Source of the DNA: Locusta migratoria
Lineage: Eukaryota > Arthropoda > Insecta > Orthoptera > Acrididae
DNA length: 64,000 bases
Reading direction: 5' to 3'
Assembly (NCBI GenBank): GCA_026315105.1
Contig: CM048744.1
Span: 24,965,759-25,029,758, forward strand
This document shows positions 54,480 to 63,054 of the stretch, piece after piece; position 1 is the stretch's first letter; every line of letters starts with the position of its first letter. The notes under the pieces were generated by a model. The model saw nothing but the letters and a program-made list of their open reading frames with translations, ran no database searches and was not told the origin of the DNA. Made by a program: the position numbers and the translations under genes.

Positions 54480-55410
54480 TGTTGTCTGATAGTAAGCAAT
54501 ATACGCACGAAGTTAAGTTTCAATCGATCAATTATTTCGGGAGGAGATGTGGAGAAATAGCGCATGATGTAGCACTTACACGGAAATTTCATTGTTCATT
54601 ACATTATATCTCCTGAAATATGTGTCATAGTATGATGTAAATTTGAAGGTACATCCAGCAGTAAATATGTCGTGAATGGTGTTAGTAGTAAAGACGTAAT
54701 AAATCGATACATCATATGTTATGATGCGGTTATTCATGAACCATGTTGTTTGTGACTTTCTATCTCATGAAGTATATGTCGAACTGTGATATAATATCGA
54801 AGGAATATTCAGTGATATGTATGTGTACTATCTGTGAAGTAGATGTAGTAACTTGTAACGATATGCTGAAGCATTAGATATACATCATGCACATCGGAAA
54901 AGTACTTAGCAATAAACTTTTTTCCTTACATCATTTTGTTGTGGTTGTCGCCGAAAAACAGTGTTGTAAAGATTTGAAATTATGTTAAAAGTTTTTTGCA
55001 AATTGCTAAGTGCTGTCATTCTCAAGTAGTTGACGAATAAAATCATGCTATCACGCACCGCAAGATGGGGCAGATTTCATCGTTTATAATGTCATATCGT
55101 ACGAACTATGTATCGCATGTGGTTTTTGCCGCCCGTAACAAATTATTGCTGGCCTTAAAGAATATTTGTTCCAAATTGGGTTGAAATCGATCCGTTAGTT
55201 TAGGAGCAGATGTAGAATAGTGTCGCATGATGCGGCCACTTTTTACGAATGTGATTGTTTATGACGTCATATCTTGTGACTTCTGTGTCGCAGGTCGTCC
55301 TTAACCCGACAGAGATTGTTGCATGATAGAAAAAAAGCATGAGTACCATATTTGGTTCAAATCGGTGTAGTAGATCAGGAAGAGATGTGCAACATAATTA
55401 CACACATACA
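54480..55410 (+). repeat. diverged tandem monomers of about 200 bases
   Basis: A composite unit recurs with much divergence: TTTCAATCGATC or TTGAAATCGATCC or GTTCAAATCGG, then GGAGGAGATGTGGA or GGAGCAGATGTAGA or AGGAAGAGATGTGCA, then CGCATGATG, then CATTACATTATATCTC or ATGACGTCATATCTTG. At least three starts are visible (54525, 55185, 55358) plus less clear ones between. The family is not known to me. Confidence 0.5.
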
Positions 55411-55719
55411 GCCCTTATCTCCCCAATTCTGTTGAGCTCATCGTCATTAGTTACGTGATCTTCCCATCTAATCTTCATCATTCGTCTATAGCGCCACATT
55501 TCGAAAGCTTCTATCATCCTTTTGTCTCAACTTCTTATCGTCCACGTTTCACTCCCACAAAATACTGCACTTCAGACAAATGGTTTTAGAAAGGAGTTCC
55601 TAAAATTTAAACTAATATTGCATGGCACACATTTCGCTTATCTTCTCATAGCCATTCTGCAGTTCATATCTCCTTTGCTTCGGCCATTAGAAGTTATCTT
55701 GCTACCATCCCCCCCCCCC

Positions 55720-55753
<34 letters not shown>

Positions 55754-55965
55754 AACAAGCTCGTCTACTACTTTTATCGTTTCAAAATCTAATCAAATTT
55801 CTTCAGCATCGCCTTATTTTCTGATGCTACATTCCATTACTCTCGTTTTACTCTTGTTAATGTTCATTTTATATCTGCCTTTCAAGACACTGTCCATTCC
55901 AAATAATTGCTCTTCCAAGTCCTTTGATGTCTGTGGCCGAACTACAATGCCAACAGAAAACCGCA
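55411..55965 (-). pseudogene. RTE-like LINE fragment, diverged subfamily
   Basis: The reverse strand reads ELFGMDSVLKGRYKMNINKS, then after an A/C homopolymer FRNEVW-like sequence, and finally a block equivalent to MKIRWEDHVTNDDELNRIGE. The first block is the same as in the RTE at 33125-33185. The copy lacks the catalytic part and the tail. Confidence 0.65.
55709..55751. repeat. C12-A31 homopolymer junction
   Basis: A run of C directly followed by a run of A inside the RTE-like fragment. Confidence 0.9.
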
Positions 55966-56059
55966 TTATATAGAATCCAAAATCTGCAATAAAAGTAGTG
56001 GTGTCTGCTTAAGAGTGTAAACTCACCCATCCCTCAGCCGTTCCGCTCTCGGGAGCGCT

Positions 56060-56650
56060 GCAAGCTGGTTGTCCCTCATGGAGGTGAACAACGTTTATTG
56101 CAACTTCCTTTTAATCCTAATCCTTGTATTTTTCCAAATATTCCGAAAGACAGCCTTAAGTGTCTCACCCTCGACACTCGGGCAGTGGCGAGTATCGGGA
56201 CTGGTGGAGGGCCAGCAGTCCACAGCCCAGCAAGAAGCTGTCAGAATTGGGCGCGCAGCCGGCAGCAGGCGGCGATGTACGCGCTGATAGCCGGCGGCCA
56301 CCCAGGCGGGCAGGCAGGCAGGCTAGCGGCGCGTCGCCGGAGATTGAATGCAGAGCCAGACTCCAGGGCCGGTGTTCCGGACGGCGAGCACCTGCGGCGC
56401 CGGCGCGGCCTGGGAATGCCGGCGGCGGGCGTGGCCCGCAGCTGCGTCACGTCACGTAGCGACGACGCGCGGCGGCTGTCCGCGATGGCCGGCGGATAGC
56501 GCCACATCAAAGGCGCCGCCGGCCCCGCAGCAGGTACCGCGGCAGGTGCCATTGTCGCCGCGCAGCTCTGCATCTGGCCCGCGGGAACTTTCACTGCCGC
56601 GGTCGAGGGCAGCCCTACTGTAACAACAGCGCCAGCCTGTATGGGCTGCT
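56060..56650. promoter_or_regulatory. large GC-rich island
   Basis: CpG-dense DNA (GCGGCGCCGGCGCGGCC, GGCGGCGGGCG, CGACGACGCGCGGCGGC) with no TE motif extends for about 0.5 kb. It supports long, overlapping frames in several phases (133 aa plus; 117 aa minus) without domains. A host promoter, regulatory region or exon is possible. Confidence 0.35.
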
Positions 56651-56684
56651 GTCAGGGGAAGAACGTAACCCGATAAGTGTAGTA

Positions 56685-56745
56685 ACAAAGAAAGCAAGTG
56701 CAGACAGGTGTGAGAATTATGGAACTATCAGTTTAATCTCTATAT
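56685..56745 (+). pseudogene. RTE-type LINE, very short fragment
   Basis: AAAGAAAGCAAGTGCAGACA, GGTGTGAGAATTATGGAACT and ATCAGTTTAAT match the RTE fingers segment at 32545-32595. Only about 60 bases remain. Confidence 0.75.
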
Positions 56746-56902
56746 TCTAACCATCTGAAAATAGATTTTTGAAGCCTGCTACTCTGAAATCAATGCGTTC
56801 ATTTATATATAATAATTATGCCAACACATACGATTTTTTATATTTTAATAGCTAAAAACCCGGCGTCTCACGCGTACATATTTATTCCAGTGTTAAAGGT
56901 AG

Positions 56903-57098
56903 TGTTGTGGCGGAGCGACAGAGCGCATTGAGGGGCTATGGTCAGATGCGCGCGGCCGTTCCCCGTCAGAGGTTCGAATTCTCTTTCGGCATGGATTCTT
57001 GTGTTGTCTTTAATATATGTTAGTTTATATGTAGTTTGTACGTTTAGTGACAGTTGACCCCGCAATTAACATCCGTAAGTTTAACAAACGTTTGAACC
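56903..57098 (+). mobile_element. tRNA-derived SINE
   Basis: The head is TGTGGCGGAGCGACAGAGCG, CATTGAGGGGCTATGG, the B box AGAGGTTCGAATTCTC and the tail TAGTTTGTACGTTTAGTGAC, ending ACGTTTGAACCTA. It is close in type to the copy at 20102. Confidence 0.85.
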
Positions 57099-57324
57099 TA
57101 AGTTAGTCCATCTCTGCTTCCCCTTTGTCTCTCTGTCCAATTTCGTCAACATCTGAATAAAGCCGTAGTAATTGTTGAAGTTCATCGGCAAAGTACCATC
57201 TGCCATGCACCATACACAATTTTAAAATAATTTCCAGTCCATGGTGTTCAGCAATCAATGAGAATAAATATTCCTTCAGTAAAAACCGCCTTCATTGCAA
57301 ATTGTTTATTCCTTATTAGGAGGC

Positions 57325-57352
57325 GTTTCGCCCTTTAGCAGGGCATCTTCAG
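57325..57352 (-). other. hammerhead-like module, left unit
   Basis: On the reverse strand CTGAAGA, one T, GCCCT, loop GCTAA, AGGGC, then GAAAC and GCCTCC. Stem II is a perfect 5-bp hairpin. Confidence 0.6.
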
Positions 57353-57656
57353 ATTATCCGTGACAGAATTTACACAAAATTACAAGGCGTAATTACAAAA
57401 CGGGATAATGGGACATGGGCTTATTTTGTTTTAAAAAGACAGTACAAACGGTAAACAAAGCTTACAATGCGCTCTCCGTGGCGTGACACCGTAAGTTGTT
57501 TTGCGGTGTTTCTATGTTTTTCGAATATTGGATTTTCTTGTAGACCTACAAATGATCAGAAAACAACGAATTTAAGTTGGAACATACTCGGTAAAGATGT
57601 GAGAAACATAAAACCGATTTTTAAGATTACCTTAATAGAAGCGGTGGTCTCTGATT

Positions 57657-58796
57657 AGTGATGGGCAGTTTGGAACATTTCACTGTTTCGAAATATACGG
57701 ATTATATGTGATTAGTGACTCGACTCACTGCTTCTGCAGTCGAAACACGTGACGTGCCGCAGCCCTGCGTCCTGCTACGCCCGCTGATTCGCGTGAATCG
57801 AGAAAGCTGCAGTAGGGCGATACAGCAAATACGGAAGAAATATCTATGGAATGTGAACATGGTTTTAATACGTTATTTACTAGAATGAATTAAACAGAAC
57901 AGGATTTGTTTGTTACTACGATTTTACAATCGTGTTAAAGCGTAAACATTTACTAAGTTACTCGTATTTTCATATATATAGTAACAAAGGAAGCACAAAA
58001 CAGTAATGTTCAAATTCCAAAGTCATCAAAGTTTTTCCAACCTGCAAAATTCCATAATTAAGTTTAAATAAAACAAGAAAGATCATGGTTCAAATGTCTA
58101 CGTGTAACCAAAAATGAATAACTTTTCTAACCAATCAATGTAAACAATGTATTTAAGATTTGTTCCTAAGATATATTTAATGCAATCAACAGATATTACT
58201 ACAAGTATTAACATAAGGAAACATTTCACAATTTACGTGACGAAACCACAAGATTGAACTAAAATTTTTCAATGTCCAGATAGGTATTTTAATAATGTTT
58301 TATCTTCAGTCAGTGAAATCAAAGAGAGTCAGTTACAGTTTTATTTAAATTGAGATTAAAAACCGTTATTTTTCACATCTTTCTGAGAATGCTGTTTCGT
58401 CTCACTGAAATTATTTTCCCTTGCTTCGAAAAGATGCGTTCACCTGGCACAGATGTAGCAACAATGCATAACAACACTTAGTTCACGCGAAACTACCTCA
58501 AAACACCGAAGGATTTCACAACTTTTCTCGGTGGTATCCTAGTTTTCAAACCTCAGTTGAAGCGTACCGGTAGCATAATTGAAAATCTCGCGTGGCGCGT
58601 TAGGGTAACAATTTCAAACCCGTTGCATGCCTGGGCGCTGTGTCGAACTCACACAGGCCGACGGACAACAATACAAGTGATATAAGAATCACAAGATTCA
58701 TTGTTTCGAAACAGTGCCGATTCAAGTTTCGACTGAGTCGAACAGTTCGCTGACTCGATTCACTGAGTCGAAACATCAACTCAGTAGCCAACTCTA
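57657..58796. mobile_element. hAT-like non-autonomous element
   Basis: The left end is AGTGATGGGCAG and the right end, complemented, is TAGAGTTGGCTACTG, both of the hAT type. An 8-base duplication CTCTGATT / CTCTGATG (one mismatch) flanks it at 57649-57656 and 58797-58804. Both subterminal regions are rich in GTTTCGA / TCGAAAC and GACTCG motifs. No transposase remains. Confidence 0.65.
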
Positions 58797-59089
58797 CTCT
58801 GATGATACAAGATAAGCCCATGTTTACAATTACGCTCACGGAAGGTGGGCGGGCGTGATGCGCTGCCCGCCGATTTGTACAGACTAACTAAAGGAGTGAC
58901 GTAGAAAGCCAGTATAGAAGACGGGGCGGATGAAATCTAGCTATTTGAAAACAAATTTAACGAAAGGGAGGTTATTAAGCAGGACAGAAGTTAATAGTTT
59001 ATGCTGGTACTTATAAATGAAAGGACTTACAACATTTTATTTGAACAGAGACATCGTAATGTGTAGGAATGTTTGATCTTTGCATGGCA

Positions 59090-59310
59090 ACTGATCGTTT
59101 AGGAGGTGTGGGTGTCGAAAGTAAGCAGGCTTCGCTATCTCAAACTCTTCCAGTAAATTTAATTTCAGCCCCTTCTCCGCAATACGTAAAATTTGCATGT
59201 TGTCAATGGTGGGTTGTTGATGCTCGGATGCTTTAGTGTGTTCCGCAAAAGGTTTTTTTTCTGCTTATTGGAGTTTTATGTTGGAAGTATTGAGATTCAA
59301 CATGATTGAC
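59090..59310 (-). pseudogene. Penelope-like protein, C-terminal relic
   Basis: The reverse strand reads FAEHTKASEHQQPTIDNMQI, LRIAEKGLKLNLLEEFEIAK. It follows the pattern after the GIY-YIG nuclease in Penelope-like proteins (FA.H........I...M.IL...KG..L..LE.FEI.K). No nuclease or reverse transcriptase lies upstream, so this is a deleted derivative. Confidence 0.55.
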
Positions 59311-59351
59311 AAATATATCGGCAAGGAAACCTGAGAGACCACTACCCATGG

Positions 59352-59379
59352 CTGAAGATGCCTTGCTAAAGGGCGAAAC
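59352..59379 (+). other. hammerhead-like module, right unit
   Basis: CTGAAGA, one T, GCCTT, loop GCTAA, AGGGC, then GAAACGCGTC. It pairs with one G-T wobble and mirrors the module at 57325-57352. Confidence 0.6.
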
Positions 59380-59473
59380 GCGTCATTTAATAAGGATTAA
59401 AACAATTTGCAATGAAGACGGTATTTTACTGAAGGAATACAGAATTTTACGTTGTTAGTGTCTTTCCTCTTGT

Positions 59474-59885
59474 TTGGTCCGCTCAGTTAGCCGTGCGTCT
59501 AACACGCCGCTTTCCGAGACGCGGAGGCGTACCGGCCGCGGTTCGAATCCGCGCGGCGGATTAACGAAGGGGGTCGGAGTGCCGGCCAGCCTGGATGTGG
59601 TTTTCAGACAGTTTTACACGTACCTCTAGGTGAATACCGGGCTCGTCCCAAAGTCCCGCCTTAGTTCCATGTTTCACAAGCATTAATTAACAGTTTACAC
59701 TTTCACACATATAACACTATACGCAGACATTTGGGGTACACATTTCCTCCCGGGAGCGCATTATTGGCGATAGGAGGGGTTTCGGTCCACCCTCATACTA
59801 TTAACACCCGCCGAATCCGGTTTTAACAAAGAACCGACCCTACGTGAGCAGGAACATGACCAAAGAGAAAGAAGAGAGGGTCTTA
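59474..59885 (+). mobile_element. second SINE superfamily, tRNA-derived
   Basis: The head GGTCCGCTCAGTTAGCCGTG, CGTCTAACACGCCGCTTTCC and CCGCGGTTCGAATCCGCGCG has a strong A-box-like segment and a perfect B box, but the body and tail differ from the GAACATTT SINEs. The body includes TACCTCTAGGTGAATACCGG and GGCGATAGGAGGGGTTTCGG. CCTCTTGTT at the start and TCTCTTGTT at the end may be the duplication. Confidence 0.7.
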
Positions 59886-60325
59886 TCTCTTGTTCCGAAG
59901 ATAAAGTGTAAGGAGTTCAATCGCAATCAGATCAACGAAACGGTAGTGCGTAAAATCCGAACAACATGAGATTAAGTGCTTATGACGTCATATCCCCTAA
60001 ACTGTAATTAATACAAATAAATAATTTTTACGTTACCTTCATTGGCATAAAAGGGTACTATTTGAAAAATATATTTCGAATCCATTAAGTAACAAAGAAC
60101 TAATAAATTTAAACGTAATTAATAAAGCGGTAGTTTTTCATGCATCTCATCATTCATGCCGTCATATTTCCTAAACTGTATGTCGTACAGTGACGTAATT
60201 ATGCCTGTAACCGTCAAGAAAGTGCAAGCAGTGGGTTCAAAAGTTTTATCGCACTCGGGTGTGTGGTCTGGCCGTGCACAAAAGGCGAACAAAAGACCAA
60301 CAAACATACATTAATTTGCTTACGT
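59886..60325. other. no recognisable gene
   Basis: AT-rich sequence between a SINE and a palindromic element. No motif was found. Confidence 0.45.
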
Positions 60326-60602
60326 TAGATTTAACACGAAGCGTTTCGTGAAACAATTCCCAAGTGCGTTTTTTATGCTATTCAATTTAGAAGAGGTACG
60401 TTTTCATATGTGACGTTCTGCACTATATTGTCTGTAAGTTTCCTTGTGTGTGTGAATTGATACACAAAGGAACAAATAGGAGACCTGAAAACAAAATAAT
60501 GCAGAATCCCGTACATCAAAAGCAGCTCAGCTAAATATGATAGCACAAAAGACGCACTTGAAAATGGGAATTATTTCCCGAAACGCGTCGTGCTCAATAA
60601 AA
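60326..60602. mobile_element. small palindromic element with hammerhead-like arms
   Basis: The left reads AACACGAAGCGTTTCGTGAA, CAATTCCCAAGTGCGT. The right, complemented, reads GAGCACGACGCGTTTCGGGA, AATAATTCCCATTTTCAAGT, GCGT. The right arm has TTGAAAA, T, GGGAA, TTA, TTTCCC, GAAAC at 60557-60584, a decayed module with a good stem II. About 145 bases of unrelated sequence separate the arms. Confidence 0.6.
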
Positions 60603-60867
60603 TATGAAAAATCGTGACTGGTAGCAGAACTGTTATTTGTAAACAAACCCATATCACCCATCATAGTGGCAAAATATTAATACGAATGCAATATATGCTA
60701 GAATCAGATCTCGGGAAAAACTCGATTTACAAAAACTGGAGGCCACCAGGTGGAATTTAGCACAGAGGCCAATTTAAGTATCATAAAATTGGTTTAAAAA
60801 TTATGTATTAAGGCTGAACACCAGGAGACAACGGAATGTATCAATCGTCTGTTATAATGGTATGACA

Positions 60868-61055
60868 TAGACACGTGTGAAAAATACAGAATTATCAGTT
60901 TAATTATCTATGTTTGCAAACTGATAACGGGAATTATTTACCGGCGAAAGAAGAATCTTGTATAATAGTACCTCCGGGGAGATCAGTTTTGATTTGGGAG
61001 AAATGTAGCAACACTTCAGACAATATTAACATTACACCTCATCTAAGAAGATAGG
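60868..61055 (+). pseudogene. RTE-type LINE fragment, left half
   Basis: KYRIISLIIYVCKLITGIIY followed by a decayed version of ESDLGEDQF.FRRNV matches the RTE fingers. The matching right half (AAAGGCAAACCTAGTTTATG, GTTTTCACAAATTTGGAG) lies at 62361-62425, beyond a LINE tail that is split by a DNA transposon. Confidence 0.75.
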
Positions 61056-61097
61056 TTCTACATCTACATCTACATGGGATACTTTGCAAATCACATT
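61056..61097 (-). pseudogene. CR1-like LINE 3' tail, outer piece
   Basis: The reverse strand ends CCCATGTAGATGTAGATGTA, the 3' terminus of the CR1/Jockey-like LINEs. The remaining bases (CACTTA, CTCTGCCAGG) lie at 62344-62360, on the far side of the IS630-like element. Confidence 0.8.
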
Positions 61098-61099
61098 TA

Positions 61100-62341
61100 T
61101 ACCCTGGCCGCTGAAACTTTGCACTTGACGTTTACAAATAACAAGTGAAGAGCAAGAAGCGCGAGGTGCTAGTCGCTAGAAACGATCCAATCACAGCGCG
61201 CTAAACACTTCCAGCGATCACGTGCCGTGACGTCAACGTTCCAGCGTTGCCGGCTTTGTTCAGTGCTATTGTAAACAAAGTTGTGTATCGTGTTTATCGC
61301 GTGTTTATGTTGTGTGAGCTTTCTTCGCTGCGATTTGTTTTACTGTGAGTGGTTTAACTTGACTTTCCGAGTTCACGTAATTGGGTAATGTCACCGAAAA
61401 GACGTTTGTCTAGTGACATTTTCTGAGTAAGTACTCAATTTCGTATGAATAAAAACTTTGAAGCTTATGCTCTGAGCAGGAAGTTCATTCTCGCTTCAAA
61501 CGATCGGAAAGAAGTTATGGTGCAGTGGTTACAAGAAAGAAATATTGCTGCAGATATGTCAATGTCAAAACTTCTTTTATATTCGCTCGTGAAACAAAAT
61601 AAGCCTATTACACCCACATATGCAATAGCCGAAGTCGCAAAGGAGCAGCGTCACAATGAAATAAATCTGCCCCATTTCACTATCGTTTTAACCCTATGAA
61701 ATTGGTATGGTGTGACGTGAAGAATTACTTAAGGAACAATAAGTCTTTCAGAATAACAGAGTGGAAAAGCTGTTGCATGAAGCTGTTGTCAATGTGGATG
61801 CTGCAGCTTGGAAAAAAAAGGGGGTCGAGCATGTTGAAAAACTGATTCGGGAAGCGCGAACAGTGGAAGAGATCATGAACAGTTAATGATTTGTCTTGGT
61901 GAGGACGACGATTTTGGCAGTGACGACAACAGTGAAGATGGGGAGCTGGATGTAATTGTACCATTGTCGCCGTAAATTGGTGAGTGAAAACCATTGATTA
62001 TAAAACGTAGAGAGAGACGTTACTATCTTGATTATTGTTTATTTCGTATCTGTCGTGATGCAATGCTTATTTTGTATACGTATTGCTTTGCTCCGTTATT
62101 GAATGCGTGTGCATTGTTGTGCTCTGGTCTTCATTAATATGCCGTTAATTAATTGGGGCTCAAGAAGGAATTACTATATGCACTTTTATTGCTCAATAGC
62201 TTACATTTACGAGATGCAACTGAAAACCGTTTCGTCTGGTGTGTGCATAGAGGCTAGTGTTGCAACGTCGCTAAAACGGTGTAGCCAACTTAACTCGCCG
62301 TAACGCGAAACGTCAAGTGCAATGTTTCAGCGGCCCGGGTA
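61100..62341 (+). mobile_element. IS630/Tc1-superfamily DNA transposon, decayed
   Basis: The termini TACCCTGGCCGCTGAAACTT, TGCACTTGACG and, complemented at the right, TACCCGGGCCGCTGAAACAT, TGCACTTGACG are well-matched inverted repeats of about 31 bases. TA flanks both sides (61098-61099 and 62342-62343). Inside, the plus strand holds a broken transposase. Confidence 0.85.
61388..61888 (+). pseudogene. DDE transposase of the IS630/Tc1 superfamily, C-terminal part
   Basis: The frame at 61445-61699 reads MNKNFEAYALSRKFILASND, KEVMVQWLQERNIAADMSMS, LLYSLVKQNKPITPTYAIAE and VAKEQRHNEINLP. After a frameshift at about 61680, HYRFNPMKLVWCDVKNYLRN, NKSF follows. This parallels LPPYH...NPIEL.W..VK.Y........ 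of IS630-type transposases, where the E of NPIE is the last catalytic residue. Here the block reads NPMKL, so E is lost. Later WKKKGVEHVEKLIREARTVE, EIMNS and an acidic tail GEDDDFGSDDNSEDGELD fit the usual C-terminus. Upstream, MSPKRRLSSDIF (61388) may be the original start. The first two catalytic residues are missing. Confidence 0.75.
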
Positions 62342-62360
62342 TAAGTGCCTGGCAGAGGGA

Positions 62361-62425
62361 AAGGCAAACCTAGTTTATGGTTTTCACAAATTTGGAGAAT
62401 ACACTTGAAGCGGTATTGCAGTACG
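62361..62425 (+). pseudogene. RTE-type LINE fragment, right half
   Basis: GGCAAACCTAGTTTATGGTT, TTCACAAATTTGGAGAATAC corresponds to the RTE motif A region (KPTFLAFVDLEKAF). It continues the fragment at 60868-61055 once the nested insertions are removed. Confidence 0.6.
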
Positions 62426-62997
62426 CTCCATTTAAGCCCTATTGGGCTAGCTTCATATTAAGTCGAACTATATGACAGTTTCATGGAGAATAATTACGAA
62501 CTGTAACGCTGATTAACTTCTCTGGCCAGTTAGATCTGGAAATACGTTATTTGTTTTATTTATATTTTGTCACACTTCCTTTTTCCTCTGGTCCTCCACC
62601 ATGAAAATGAGCGTGTGTGGATGTTTTTGAGTAGGTTATTTTCAGAATTTGTCTATCCAATGATAGTTTCAAGGTGGTGGAGTAGTTCCGAAATCTTTGG
62701 CTTAGGTGAGGCAAAGAGGGAGGTTGGCAGTGGCTTTCTCGGGTGTCGCTTGTCTTAATGGGGAGTCAGGGACCGGCCAATGGCAGGTTTCTTCTTCGCG
62801 TTTAAAAAAGTAGCGGTTTGTTGGGCTCAGGAGACGCCATATTTGGCACTGTTAGCTTGGAGGCCCGAGAGCACGGGCGTTTCGTGCTCGATGCTGCAAA
62901 TGTGGTAAGCAAGTTTGTAAAAATGTGTCTCATTATACTGAATCTGACTCGCAACGCAATAGGTGAAGCAGACTTATGGTTATATGGCAGAAAGTTA

Positions 62998-63000
<3 letters not shown>
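62426..63000. other. no recognisable gene
   Basis: Mixed sequence. The frame at 62818-63078 runs into a poly-T tract, which accounts for its length. GATGCTGCAAATGTGGTAAG resembles a splice donor context, but there is no supporting exon. Confidence 0.35.

Positions 63001-63053
<53 letters not shown>
63001..63053. repeat. poly-T run, 53 bases
   Basis: An uninterrupted T homopolymer, possibly the A-tail of an unrecognised retroelement on the minus strand. Confidence 0.95.

Positions 63054-63054
<1 letters not shown>

Larger units (their letters stand above)
57270..59438 (-). mobile_element. Penelope-like remnant with inverted terminal units, holding a hAT MITE
   Basis: The ends match in inverted orientation for about 85 bases: ATTCCTTCAGTAAAAACCGC, CTTCATTGCAAATTGTTT and GGCGTTTCGCCCTTTAGCA at the left; the same complemented at the right. 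Each bears a hammerhead-like module (57325-57352 minus; 59352-59379 plus). A second inverted block (GCGTAATT...ACATGGGCTTAT) lies further in. Between 59090 and 59310 the minus strand encodes a Penelope-type C-terminus. A hAT-like MITE occupies 57657-58796. Confidence 0.7.

Noticed and set aside
54900..55100. CRISPR-like or viral-type arrays
   Set aside because: The repeats are diverged, uneven in spacing and in a eukaryotic TE context. No spacer-repeat regularity is present.
56098..56623. Overlapping frames of 91-133 aa in the GC-rich island
   Set aside because: All phases and both strands stay open because of GC richness. There is no domain, and the compositions are alanine/arginine/proline/glycine-rich in every frame.
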